DNA of 53,891 nt from an uncultured Prevotellaceae bacterium (GCA_900319385.1 ONOG01000016.1:1-53891), one strand, 5' to 3'. Shown: positions 40,957 to 49,117, numbered from the stretch's first letter. Numbers and translations are program-made. Notes: generated by a model not told the origin, from the letters alone.

Positions 40957-41565
40957 ATGAGTAACTTTAAGATATTGATGAACGGCATCGTCAAGGAGAA
41001 CCCAACCTTTGTGCTCCTCCTCGGCATGTGCCCCACCCTCGGCACCACCTCGTCCGCCATCAACGGACTGTCGATGGGCGTCGCCACCATGTTCGTCCTG
41101 ATTCTCAGCAACCTCATCATCTCGCTGATTAAGAATCTCGTGCCCGACATGGTGCGCATTCCTTCCTACATCGTTGTCATCGCTTCGCTTGTGACCATGC
41201 TGCAGATGCTCATGCAGGCCTACGTTCCTGGCATCTACGCCACACTGGGCCTCTTCATCCCGCTGATTGTGGTCAACTGCATCATCCTCGGCCGCGCCGA
41301 GGCATTCGCAGCCAAGAACAGCCCCGTTGCCTCCATCTTCGACGGCATCGGCATCGGCCTTGGATTCACCATGGCTCTGACGCTGCTGGGTGCCGTGCGC
41401 GAGTTTCTTGGCACGGGTGTTCTCTTCAAGAGCGACGACTTCGGCATCGCCGGAATCACGCTGCAAGGCGAAGACTACGGCATGCTGATGTTCGTGCTGG
41501 CTCCTGGTGCATTCATTGCCCTCGGCTACCTGATTGCTATTGTTAACAAAATGAGAAAGGCATAA
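40957..41565 (+). CDS. rnfE: Rnf complex subunit E
   Basis: A 202-aa integral membrane protein with six predicted helices, homologous to RnfA and NqrD. Conserved VLLLGMCPTLGTTSSAINGL at the N-terminus and INCI/VNCIILGRAEAFA in the middle; the Cys residues here are conserved iron ligands in the NqrD/E pair. It follows rnfG by 5 nt. Confidence 0.95.
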   Translation: MSNFKILMNGIVKENPTFVLLLGMCPTLGTTSSAINGLSMGVATMFVLILSNLIISLIKNLVPDMVRIPSYIVVIASLVTMLQMLMQAYVPGIYATLGLFIPLIVVNCIILGRAEAFAAKNSPVASIFDGIGIGLGFTMALTLLGAVREFLGTGVLFKSDDFGIAGITLQGEDYGMLMFVLAPGAFIALGYLIAIVNKMRKA

Positions 41566-41567
41566 AC

Positions 41568-42170
41568 ATGGAATACATACTTATATTCATCACAGCGATA
41601 TTCATCAACAATGTCGTCCTGTCGCAGTTCCTCGGCATCTGCCCCTTCCTCGGTGTATCGAAGAAGATCAGCACAGCCTCGGGCATGGGTATGGCCGTGA
41701 CCTTCGTGCTCACGCTGGCCACCATCGTCACCTACCTCATTCAGAAGTTTGTGCTCGACCCGAACAACTTGGGTTATCTGCAGACCATCGCCTTCATCCT
41801 CGTCATCGCCGCACTGGTGCAGATGGTTGAGATTATTCTCAAGAAAGTCAGCCCCAGCCTCTATCAGGCACTCGGTGTTTTCCTTCCGCTCATCACGACC
41901 AACTGCTGTATCCTCGGCGTTGCCATCCTCGTGATTCAGAAGGACTACAACCTGCTGGAGGGTGTGGTATATGCTTTCTCCACCGCCCTCGGCTTCTTCC
42001 TTGCCATGGTGCTCTTTGCCGGTCTGCGCGAGCAGCTGGCGATGAACAAGGTGCCCAAAGCTGTCGAAGGAATGCCCATCGCACTCATCACAGCCGGCCT
42101 GCTGTCCATGGCTTTCATGGGCTTCAGCGGTGTCGATGGCGGCCTGAAACTGCTCTTTGGCCTCGACTAA
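41568..42170 (+). CDS. rnfA: Rnf complex subunit A
   Basis: A 200-aa integral membrane protein, sister to RnfE in inverted topology. FINNVVLSQFLGICPFLGVSKK and LITTNCCILGVAIL include the conserved Cys positions. Last gene of the operon, starting 2 nt after rnfE, and followed by a strong 17-bp hairpin. Confidence 0.95.
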   Translation: MEYILIFITAIFINNVVLSQFLGICPFLGVSKKISTASGMGMAVTFVLTLATIVTYLIQKFVLDPNNLGYLQTIAFILVIAALVQMVEIILKKVSPSLYQALGVFLPLITTNCCILGVAILVIQKDYNLLEGVVYAFSTALGFFLAMVLFAGLREQLAMNKVPKAVEGMPIALITAGLLSMAFMGFSGVDGGLKLLFGLD

Positions 42171-42200
42171 ACTTCGTTTCAGTCGAAGCGTCCATAAACT

Positions 42201-42248
42201 TTCAGGGCTCTGCAACGTATGTTTGCCACATCGTTGCAGAGCCCTGAA
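42201..42248. terminator. Bidirectional terminator between rnfA and the AraC genes
   Basis: TTCAGGGCTCTGCAACG (42201-42217) and its perfect complement (42232-42248) form a 17-bp stem. It is placed between convergent genes. T-rich sequence follows on the plus side (ATCTTTGCTTT). Confidence 0.75.
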
Positions 42249-42273
42249 TCTTTGCTTTAGGCCAAGGAAAAGC

Positions 42274-43179
42274 CTACAGATTCCTCATATAAGCACGCGG
42301 TGACATGCCCGTCACACGCTTGAAGTAGCGCCCAAAGAACGACTGCGTGGGGAAGTTCATCACTTCTGAAATCTCCTTGACGTTGTAGCGGTGTTCCTCC
42401 ATCAGGAACTTGACGCGCGAGATGACGTAGTCGTCGATCCATGCGCTGGCATTCTTTCCGCTGTAATCGATGCAGAGAGCCGAGAGATACTTCGGCGTGA
42501 TGCCCAGCTCACGTGCATAGAACTGCACCTCACGCTCACGGTTACAGTGCTCGCCCAGCAGGTCAACGAAGCGACGGAAGAGGGTGTGCTGGCGAGATAT
42601 GGCCTTGTCGTTGTCGGGCATATCCGGCTCGAAGAGGTCGATGTCGTTCGAGTACTGCACACATAGGTACGCCTGTGCGACATGTTTCTTGTTTTCGTCG
42701 CTCGTACGTCCCAGGTCGCGCTTCATCTCGTTGTAGAGAGCCAGACGGTATTTCAGTTCGTCCATCGTCAGTGCCTTTGTGACGAAACGCTTGTACTTCG
42801 AGGGCATCCTGAAGGCGATATCCATGTCTTTATACACGTCCTGCATGGCCTCGTTCGAGATGGCGTAGAGAAAGAAGTGGAAGTCTTCGGAGGCTGAAAG
42901 TGCCTGAACCACACTATGACTCGCCACATAGTTCAGCGTGCGTGTCATGAGGACGTGGTGGTCGTTGTCAACCTTCAGCTCTGCCTGTCCCTTCATGACA
43001 TAGATGCAAATGGTATATTGGTTGATAAACTCGCGGCTGGTTTCGAACAGCTGGTTAGCAGGACTGAAACCACTGAAGTTATCGTAGAGCGAAACGTAAC
43101 CTTCCAAACGGGCACTTGCCTCTTCGAACTGTCCCTTGGGCAGAAAACGCGACTGCATGTATTGTGTGAATGTGTTCAT
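42274..43179 (-). CDS. AraC-family transcriptional regulator (first of a tandem pair)
   Basis: A 301-aa regulator: an N-terminal cupin-like sensing domain (about 20-170) and a C-terminal AraC double helix-turn-helix (about 200-300) with VQFYARELGITPKYLSALC, the turn NVKEISEVMNFPTQSFFGRYFKRVTG and the closing SPRAYMR. Same length and layout as the gene 6 nt upstream, so the two look like a duplication and should be co-transcribed. Targets are unknown; the convergent rnf operon is one candidate. Confidence 0.92.
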   Translation of the reverse strand: MNTFTQYMQSRFLPKGQFEEASARLEGYVSLYDNFSGFSPANQLFETSREFINQYTICIYVMKGQAELKVDNDHHVLMTRTLNYVASHSVVQALSASEDFHFFLYAISNEAMQDVYKDMDIAFRMPSKYKRFVTKALTMDELKYRLALYNEMKRDLGRTSDENKKHVAQAYLCVQYSNDIDLFEPDMPDNDKAISRQHTLFRRFVDLLGEHCNREREVQFYARELGITPKYLSALCIDYSGKNASAWIDDYVISRVKFLMEEHRYNVKEISEVMNFPTQSFFGRYFKRVTGMSPRAYMRNL

Positions 43180-43185
43180 GGCGTG

Positions 43186-44091
43186 TTATTCGTTATAGTT
43201 TCTGCAGTTCTGCTTCATATATTGCCGTGGCGAAATGCCGACCACCCTCTTGAAGTAGCGGCCGAAGAACGACTGCGTGGGGAAATTGAGCATTTCGCTG
43301 ATTTGCTTCACGCTCAGTTGGCCGCGGTAGAGGAGTTGCTTGATACGGAACGTGACGTAATAGTTGATGACGACCGAAGCTGACTCACCCACCGAGGCCT
43401 GCGAGATCATCGACAGGTATTTGGGCGAGAGTGACAGCTTCTTGGCATAGAACTGCACGGAGCGTTCACGGGTGTAGTAGATGTCGAGCAGTTCGATAAA
43501 CTGGTCGAAGATTTGCTGCTGACGATTCTTGGCATACGGTATCTCCAGTGTACCGACGAGTGCTTGCGAAGCTTCCTGCAGTGTGACCAGTACCAGCTTG
43601 GTCAGTGCGCGCAGGGTGTTCTCCTTCATGCGATAGTCAGGGCGCTGAATCTCGCGCTTGATCATCAGGTAGGCGTCCTTGAAACGCTCGATGTTCATAC
43701 TGGAGAAGTGGTAGAGCCGGAAGCAGAACGCACGCTTTTGCATCGGGAGGTTCATGTTGACCTCTTCATAGAGGTCGAACAAGGCATGTGCCTGAATGGT
43801 GTCGCTGAAGAAGATGCAACGCGAGTCGTGGAGCTCGACCGTCGAGCAGGGCATGACCACCAGAAAGTCGTTGGGTCGGAGCTGCAGATGGATGCCGTTG
43901 ACCGAAATGTCCATACTACCTTGCAGCACTGTATAGAAGACGCAATAGGAAAAATTGTAGTAGGACGGGATGGCAGCCAAGATACCACTCTTCTTACCTA
44001 AGTTGTCGGCCACGATGTGGCGGTCACGATAGGTGTAATGAAGAATACTGTGTTGCTCGGTCGTGCTTTGTGTTTGGGGTTCGGTTTTCAT
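43186..44091 (-). CDS. AraC-family transcriptional regulator (second of a tandem pair)
   Basis: A 301-aa paralogue of the previous gene. The DNA-binding half is the more alike (VQFYAKKLSLSPKYLSMIS; LSVKQISEMLNFPTQSFFGRYFKRVVGISPRQYM), while the sensing half differs (GSMDISVNGIHLQLRPNDF), suggesting that the two read different signals at related sites. It follows the FHA gene by 31 nt. Confidence 0.92.
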   Translation of the reverse strand: MKTEPQTQSTTEQHSILHYTYRDRHIVADNLGKKSGILAAIPSYYNFSYCVFYTVLQGSMDISVNGIHLQLRPNDFLVVMPCSTVELHDSRCIFFSDTIQAHALFDLYEEVNMNLPMQKRAFCFRLYHFSSMNIERFKDAYLMIKREIQRPDYRMKENTLRALTKLVLVTLQEASQALVGTLEIPYAKNRQQQIFDQFIELLDIYYTRERSVQFYAKKLSLSPKYLSMISQASVGESASVVINYYVTFRIKQLLYRGQLSVKQISEMLNFPTQSFFGRYFKRVVGISPRQYMKQNCRNYNE

Positions 44092-44122
44092 GTAGATATT
44101 AGGGGCTTAGTTGTAATAGATT

Positions 44123-44650
44123 CTATGTTTGGGCCGCTCGCAGAATGAGCGTCGTCGCCCCGATGGTGATGATGTCGCCGTCGGAGAGCACGATGCGGTC
44201 CTGGTCGCGCAGCAGGTTGTTCATGTGAAATGTTCCTGTATCGCTCGGTGCGTCCTGCAGGATGTAGCGCAGACGTCCCGTTTTCTTGTTCCGTTCCACC
44301 GTGATGACGCAGTGGAAAGTGTCGATGCTGGGGTCCTTCGTCTCGATGGGCTTGTTGATGTTGGTGCCCTTCACGTAGCGTCCCAGCTCATTGCGTCCCA
44401 TGTCGAGAGGGATGACTTGCTTGAAGGCGAACGCATTCTCGACCACGACCACACTGCCGAAATCGTCCTTGAAGGCCTGTTCGTCGAGACTGCGCTCTTC
44501 GTGAATGCCAGTCAGTCGCGACTTCCCGATGCGTATGCCAAACTCTTTCTTACAAGTCGGACAAAGAAAAACGAGCGACTGTCCCTGCTCGTATTTTGTT
44601 TCGTCGAAGACAATGTAATTGTCGCACTTGGGACATCTCACTCGTTTCAC
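44123..44650 (-). CDS. Zinc-ribbon plus FHA domain protein
   Basis: A 175-aa protein. The N-terminus is a zinc ribbon (RCPKCDNYIVFDE ... FLCPTCKKEFG: two CxxC pairs). The C-terminal two thirds is an FHA phosphothreonine-binding domain: NELGRYVKGTNINKPIETKDPSIDTFHCVITVE (GR, S-x-x-H-like core) and DGDIITIGATTLILR. It may link a Ser/Thr kinase signal to the AraC pair or the SPOR protein in the same transcript; no kinase gene lies here. Confidence 0.85.
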   Translation of the reverse strand: MKRVRCPKCDNYIVFDETKYEQGQSLVFLCPTCKKEFGIRIGKSRLTGIHEERSLDEQAFKDDFGSVVVVENAFAFKQVIPLDMGRNELGRYVKGTNINKPIETKDPSIDTFHCVITVERNKKTGRLRYILQDAPSDTGTFHMNNLLRDQDRIVLSDGDIITIGATTLILRAAQT

Positions 44651-44679
44651 GTTAGTAGTGGTTGGTTGTTTTGTCGTTA

Positions 44680-45735
44680 TTACTCGTATTCATACACCCA
44701 AGCTTCGGCAAACTCCTCCGACTGTTCGCGGAGCTGCTTGAGCGCCTTTTCCGCCTCTTCCTTGCTGGAATAGCGCGCATAGAGCACGCGGCTCACCTTA
44801 CCCGTCCGTTCGAATCGGCCTTCCTTCAGACCGTTCTTTGCCAACTTCTCGACATACTCCAGTGCATTCGGCTCGGCGACATAGCTCGCCAGCACGATGC
44901 TAAACTGGTGTTGACTCTCCTCCTGCTCCTCCTTGTGAGGAAGAGGAGTATTTACTTTTTCGGATGAAGTAGAAGTCAGCTGCTCAGAGCAATCGCTCCC
45001 CTCCCTCACAGGGAGGGGCTGGGATTGGGTCTGCTGTGTTTGGGTCTGCTGAGCCTGCTGTTGCTGTGTCTGCCTATATGGCGAAGCCACGACCACATCG
45101 CTCGTCGCCGGTTCACGCAGCATGGGATAGGAGAACAAGAAGAAGAGCAACACGGCAGCAGCAGCCGAGATGGCGATATCGACCCAGCGGCGACGGATGG
45201 TCAGCGTGATGTCCTCGCCATGCTCCTTCGTGTCGTCGGCAGCCGATACGACGGGAACGATCGTCGTCAGCTCGATGGCCTCCTTCAGCTTGCGTTCTGC
45301 CTCGACAGCCTCGGCCGACTGCATCTCCAGGCTCGACAAACCATAGAAGAGCGGAGTGGCAATGCCCGACTCATGGGCTTCGAGGGTCACATGGCGGCTG
45401 AGGTCCATGCGCAGTGTTCCGATGTTCCCCAGCTCATAGACACCGTCGAGCTTCAGCGTATCGACCATGCGGTTCACGTCCTGGCGCATCTGCTTCTCGG
45501 CAGCAGGATAGGCGGCGTCGTAGGCCGTCATGTATGAACCCACGAGCAGACCGTCGTTCTGTGTGAGCGACGGATTGAAGCGCACCACTCGATAGGGAGG
45601 GTACACCACGCCCTGCGTCTCGTGCAGCTCAGGCTGCGCCTCGACGTAGTTAGTGATGAACCCACCGAAACTCGGCACGACCACACAGTCGTGTCGGAGT
45701 AACAGTGTTTCGATATGTCGCGCTAATGGAATCAT
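44680..45735 (-). CDS. HU-CCDC81 and SPOR domain membrane protein
   Basis: A 351-aa protein typical of Bacteroidetes. Residues 1-110 are HU-CCDC81 domains (MIPLARHIETLLLRHDCVVVPSFGGF, RVVRFNPSLTQNDGLL, ELGNIGTLRM). A membrane helix lies at about 186-204. A Gln/Thr linker follows, then a SPOR peptidoglycan-binding domain (about 275-351, FSIVLASYVAEPNALEY ... YARYSSKEEAEKALKQL). It may join DNA or cytoplasmic partners to septal cell wall. The linker includes repeat-derived PLPVREG and PLPHKEE. Its -7 box ends 4 nt before the ATG, so the mRNA is nearly leaderless. Confidence 0.9.
   Translation of the reverse strand: MIPLARHIETLLLRHDCVVVPSFGGFITNYVEAQPELHETQGVVYPPYRVVRFNPSLTQNDGLLVGSYMTAYDAAYPAAEKQMRQDVNRMVDTLKLDGVYELGNIGTLRMDLSRHVTLEAHESGIATPLFYGLSSLEMQSAEAVEAERKLKEAIELTTIVPVVSAADDTKEHGEDITLTIRRRWVDIAISAAAAVLLFFLFSYPMLREPATSDVVVASPYRQTQQQQAQQTQTQQTQSQPLPVREGSDCSEQLTSTSSEKVNTPLPHKEEQEESQHQFSIVLASYVAEPNALEYVEKLAKNGLKEGRFERTGKVSRVLYARYSSKEEAEKALKQLREQSEEFAEAWVYEYE
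44935..45035. repeat. GC-rich REP-like palindromes inside the SPOR-protein linker
   Basis: CCCCTCCCT (44998-45006), loop CAC, AGGGAGGGG (45010-45018), tail CTGGGATTGGGTCTG: the same unit as 6841-6880. A weaker one (CTCCTCCTTGTGAGGAAGAGG) begins near 44925. Both are read in frame and encode part of the linker between membrane helix and SPOR domain. Confidence 0.8.
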
Positions 45736-45739
45736 GGTG

Positions 45740-45770
45740 CAAAGTTAACACAATCTCGGCAAAACACAAA
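45740..45770 (-). promoter_or_regulatory. Promoter of the HU-CCDC81/SPOR operon
   Basis: Minus strand: TTTG (45767-45770), 19-nt spacer, TAACTTTG (45740-45747), then CACC and the ATG. Because transcription starts a few nt after the -7 box, the mRNA should begin at or next to the start codon. Confidence 0.75.
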
Positions 45771-45983
45771 ATGAAAAGAAACATTTTTTCTGTTTTACGA
45801 TACAAAATTAGCACGAAATTGGTAATCATCTGAAAATAAGCCGCCAAGCCAAATTGCCCGATTTCAAGCAGCCGGCTCAGCCATTCCGCACGCCTATCAC
45901 CAGCCCGCCGAAGCCTCAACCCAGCCGCACCGCACACAAATCTCGGTAGCGGTGGGCACGAAAGTCGGCACAAGTGCACACAA

Positions 45984-46075
45984 AAGTCAAAATCTCACTG
46001 ATATTTGTAGAAATATCAATGGAATTCCTGAAAATATCAATGAAATTTCTAAAAATATCAATGATATTTTGACTT
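45984..46075. repeat. 21-bp tandem repeat block with terminal inverted repeats, copy 2
   Basis: Three 21-bp units (46003-46023, 46024-46044, 46045-46065), e.g. ATTTGTAGAAATATCAATGGA, between AAGTCAAAATCTCA (45984-45997) and its near complement TGATATTTTGACTT (46062-46075, 13 of 14). Matches the 15184-15273 block in layout and most bases. Confidence 0.88.
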
Positions 46076-46211
46076 GATTCGGCACTGCTGCTGAATCCGA
46101 AGCGCAGCGTCAGCGAGTGATGCGTGCCGTGTCGCTGGGTTTTGTCGGCATTTCGGCAGAGAACGATGCGTGCTTTTTTTTCGGTCAAAACGACAGTTTA
46201 CAGCCCGTTTC

Positions 46212-46243
46212 TTTCGTCATTTCGTATTTTTCCCGTAAATTTG
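46212..46243 (+). promoter_or_regulatory. Promoter of aspS
   Basis: TTTC (46212-46215), 20-nt spacer, TAAATTTG (46236-46243). The resulting leader is about 185 nt and consists mostly of the heptad hairpin and octads. Confidence 0.6.
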
Positions 46244-46281
46244 CATGTTTTTAGCACGCAGCACACAAGTCGTCAACTTGA

Positions 46282-46371
46282 AATGTTTAGAGTTTTGTGT
46301 TTAGAGTTTAGTGTTTATTGTGTCGTCAGACTCACCAGAACACTCAACGCTAAACACTAAACACTAAACTA
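46282..46371 (+). repeat. TTTAGTG-heptad hairpin, copy 3 (leader of aspS)
   Basis: Plus-strand orientation, reading GTTTAGAG ... TTATTGTGTCGTCAGACTC ... CTAAACACTAAACACTAAAC. Same orientation relative to the gene as copies 1 and 2. About 65 nt, mainly octads, separate it from the aspS ATG. Confidence 0.88.
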
Positions 46372-46375
46372 AAAA

Positions 46376-46425
46376 TGCAACTCGTCAACTTGTCAGCTCT
46401 GCAACTCGTCAACTCGTCAACTAAT
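46376..46425. repeat. Octad phrase repeats before aspS
   Basis: CAACTCGTCAACTTGTC followed by further AACTCGTC units, the complement of the AGTTGACA phrases elsewhere. They end 10 nt before the start codon. Confidence 0.75.
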
Positions 46426-46435
46426 ATATTAAAAT

Positions 46436-48196
46436 ATGTACAGAACTCACACCTGCGGAGAACTCCGCATCGAACATGTCGGCCAGACCGTCACCCTGGC
46501 CGGATGGGTGCAACGCACCCGAAAAATGGGCGGTATGACCTTCGTCGATCTGCGCGACCGCTACGGCATCACGCAGCTCGTGTTCAATGAAGAAGTGGAT
46601 GCAGCGCTCTGCGAACGCGCCAACAAGCTCGGACGTGAATACGTCATCCAGGTGGTTGGTACGGTGAACGAACGCTACAGCAAGAACGCCAACCTGCCCA
46701 CAGGCGACATCGAAATCATCGTCTCGGAGCTCACACTGCTCAACGCCAGCGAAGTGCCTCCCTTCACCATCGAGGACCAGAGCGACGGCGGCGACGACCT
46801 GCGCATGAAGTATCGCTACCTCGACCTGCGACGCTCCTGCGTCCGCAAGAACCTCGAACTGCGCCACCGCATGTGCATCGAGGTGCGCAACTACCTCTCC
46901 AACCTCGGTTTCCTCGAAGTCGAGACGCCGATGCTCATCGGCTCGACCCCCGAAGGTGCCCGCGACTTCGTCGTGCCCAGCCGCATGAACCCGGGACAGT
47001 TCTATGCCCTGCCCCAGTCGCCCCAGACACTGAAGCAACTGCTCATGGTGGCAGGCTTCGACCGCTATTTCCAGATTGTCAAGTGCTTCCGCGACGAAGA
47101 CCTGCGTGCCGACCGTCAGCCGGAGTTCACACAGATTGACTGCGAAATGTCGTTCGTCACACAGGAAGACATCATCCAGACCTTCGAGGGCATGGCCAAG
47201 CACCTGTTCCGCACCCTGCGCGGCGTCGAACTTGACGGACCCTTCCTGCGTCTGCCCTGGGCCGAAGCCATGCGCCGCTTCGGCTCGGACAAACCCGACA
47301 TGCGCTTCGGCATGGAGTTCGTCGAACTGATGGACGTGCTGAAAGGCACAGGCGAGTTTGGCGTCTTCAACGATGCCCAGTACATCGGCGGCATCTGTGC
47401 CGAAGGCTGCGCCGTCTATACCCGTAAGCAGCTCGACCAGCTCACCGACTTTGTCCGCCGTCCCCAAATCGGCGCCAAGGGCCTCGTCTATGCCCGCGTG
47501 GGCGAAGACGGCATCGTGAAGTCGAGCGTCGATAAGTTCTACTCCGAAGACGTGCTGCTCAAGCTCAAGGAAGCCATGAACGCCAAGCCAGGCGACCTCA
47601 TCCTCATCCTCAGCGGCGACGACACGCAGAAGACACGCAAGCAACTGTGCGAACTGCGCCTGGAGATGGGCGAACGCCTCGGCCTGCGCGACAAGAACAA
47701 GTTTGCCCTGCTCTGGGTCACCGAGTTCCCCATGTTCGAATGGAGCGACGAGGAGCAGCGCCTCATGGCTATGCACCACCCGTTCACCCACCCCATGGAC
47801 GAGGACATCCCCATGCTCGACACCGACCCCGCCGCCGTGCGTGCCGATGCCTACGACATGGTGTGCAACGGCATCGAAGTGGGTGGCGGCTCCATCCGTA
47901 TCCACGACCCGAAGCTGCAGGCCAAGATGTTCGAAATCCTCGGATTCACACCCGAGCGTGCACAGGAGCAGTTCGGCTTCCTCATGAACGCCTTCAAGTA
48001 CGGCGCACCGCCACACGGAGGCCTGGCCTACGGACTCGACCGCTGGGTGAGCATCTTCGCAGGACTCGACTCCATCCGCGACTGCATCGCCTTCCCGAAG
48101 AACAACAGCGGCCGCGACGTCATGCTCGATGCACCCGCAGCCATCGAACAGAAGCAGCTCGACGAGCTGTATCTCTCGCTGCGCAACCCTGAATAA
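46436..48196 (+). CDS. aspS: Aspartyl-tRNA synthetase
   Basis: A 586-aa class II synthetase charging tRNA-Asp. N-terminal OB-fold anticodon domain ([26 protein letters not shown]), motif 2 [18 protein letters not shown], the bacterial insertion domain (about 280-420), and motif 3 [22 protein letters not shown]. Bacterial type and normal length. Its long leader with a heptad hairpin is unusual and could affect translation. Confidence 0.96.
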   Translation: MYRTHTCGELRIEHVGQTVTLAGWVQRTRKMGGMTFVDLRDRYGITQLVFNEEVDAALCERANKLGREYVIQVVGTVNERYSKNANLPTGDIEIIVSELTLLNASEVPPFTIEDQSDGGDDLRMKYRYLDLRRSCVRKNLELRHRMCIEVRNYLSNLGFLEVETPMLIGSTPEGARDFVVPSRMNPGQFYALPQSPQTLKQLLMVAGFDRYFQIVKCFRDEDLRADRQPEFTQIDCEMSFVTQEDIIQTFEGMAKHLFRTLRGVELDGPFLRLPWAEAMRRFGSDKPDMRFGMEFVELMDVLKGTGEFGVFNDAQYIGGICAEGCAVYTRKQLDQLTDFVRRPQIGAKGLVYARVGEDGIVKSSVDKFYSEDVLLKLKEAMNAKPGDLILILSGDDTQKTRKQLCELRLEMGERLGLRDKNKFALLWVTEFPMFEWSDEEQRLMAMHHPFTHPMDEDIPMLDTDPAAVRADAYDMVCNGIEVGGGSIRIHDPKLQAKMFEILGFTPERAQEQFGFLMNAFKYGAPPHGGLAYGLDRWVSIFAGLDSIRDCIAFPKNNSGRDVMLDAPAAIEQKQLDELYLSLRNPE

Positions 48197-48226
48197 TCGT
48201 TTTTACGCCACATATTATTGATCTTT

Positions 48227-48313
48227 AACCACGAATTACACGAACTATACGAATAATTTTACCACAGATGAATATGGTGCAAATCATTCGTATAGTTCGT
48301 GTCATTCGTGGTT
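48227..48313. repeat. 28-bp inverted repeat upstream of the acid phosphatase
   Basis: Left arm 48227-48254 (starts AACCACGAATTACACGAAC) and right arm 48286-48313 (starts ATTCGTATAGTTCGTGTC), complementary at 27 of 28 positions with a 31-nt spacer. Each arm itself repeats ACGAA-type phrases. It lies between aspS and the phosphatase start (48334), so it may act as aspS terminator or as a leader hairpin. Confidence 0.88.
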
Positions 48314-48333
48314 TTGCAAAACCATCACCGCCC

Positions 48334-49059
48334 ATGAAGAAAATCCTCGTCATCATCCTCGCGGCAATGTCGCTGTGCAGTCTTCGTGCACAAGACACCG
48401 TCGTGCCCTACTTCACCACCGCCGAACTGCCTGACCTCATCCGCTGCCTCCCTGCCCCACCCGACACCATCGGCGAACACTTCGCCCACGACATCATGCG
48501 CTACATGTGGGGAAAGGCCCAGCGGCAGGACAGCGTGCGTGCCGACATCGTGCGGCGCGACGCCGTGTGGACCTTCGACGCCCTGTTCGCAGAGTTCAGC
48601 GTACCCTTCGGCATGGAAATCTCGCGCGAAGGAACACCCGAAATCTGGCGACTGCTGGAAACCAGCATCACCACCACCGACCAGATGCGCGTCGCCCCCA
48701 AAGCCTACTACCACCGCCGCCGACCCTTCGAACGCTTCAACGAACCCACCCTCACCGGCGAGGACGACGCCCTGCGCGGCGAAGGCAGCTACCCCTCCGG
48801 CCACACCATGCGCGGCTGGACCACCGCCCTCCTGCTCGCCGAAATCAACCCCTCAGCCGCCGACACCCTCTACGCCCGCGGCTGGATGTACGGCGAAAGC
48901 CGCGTCATAGCCGGCTGCCACTGGCAGAGCGATGTCGATATCACCCTCGTCGCTGCCAGCATCGGCTTCTCCCACCTCCACACCTCCCCCGCCTTCTGCG
49001 AGCAAATGAAGCGCGCCCGCAAAGAGTTTCAGAAACTCATGCGGAAGAAGGAAAAGTAA
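48334..49059 (+). CDS. Class A acid phosphatase (PAP2 superfamily, PhoN/PhoC-like)
   Basis: A 241-aa secreted phosphatase. Signal peptide MKKILVIILAAMSLCSLRAQ. All three parts of the PAP2 signature are present: K-x6-RP (KAYYHRRRP), PSGH (GSYPSGHTMRG) and SR-x5-H-x3-D (ESRVIAGCHWQSD). Class A enzymes are periplasmic and remove phosphate from many monoesters. The frame begins at 48268, but that N-terminus comes from the inverted repeat; the signal peptide fixes the start at 48334. Confidence 0.93.
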   Translation: MKKILVIILAAMSLCSLRAQDTVVPYFTTAELPDLIRCLPAPPDTIGEHFAHDIMRYMWGKAQRQDSVRADIVRRDAVWTFDALFAEFSVPFGMEISREGTPEIWRLLETSITTTDQMRVAPKAYYHRRRPFERFNEPTLTGEDDALRGEGSYPSGHTMRGWTTALLLAEINPSAADTLYARGWMYGESRVIAGCHWQSDVDITLVAASIGFSHLHTSPAFCEQMKRARKEFQKLMRKKEK

Positions 49060-49077
49060 AATTTAAAGGAAACGTTA

Positions 49078-49100
49078 GAATCAAAGGAAAAGTTTGATTC
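49078..49100 (+). terminator. Weak terminator after the acid phosphatase
   Basis: GAATCAAA (49078-49085) pairs with TTTGATTC (49093-49100); a T-rich but interrupted tail (ACTTGTTTCTCTTCTC) follows. Confidence 0.45.
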
Positions 49101-49117
49101 ACTTGTTTCTCTTCTCT

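Larger units (their letters stand above)
45736..46435. other. Intergenic region between SPOR gene and aspS
   Basis: 700 nt. Contains the near-leaderless SPOR promoter (45740-45770), about 200 nt with nothing recognised, the second 21-bp repeat block (45984-46075), the aspS promoter (46212-46243), the third TTTAGTG hairpin (46282-46371) and octads (46376-46425). Short open frames here are translated repeats. Confidence 0.75.
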
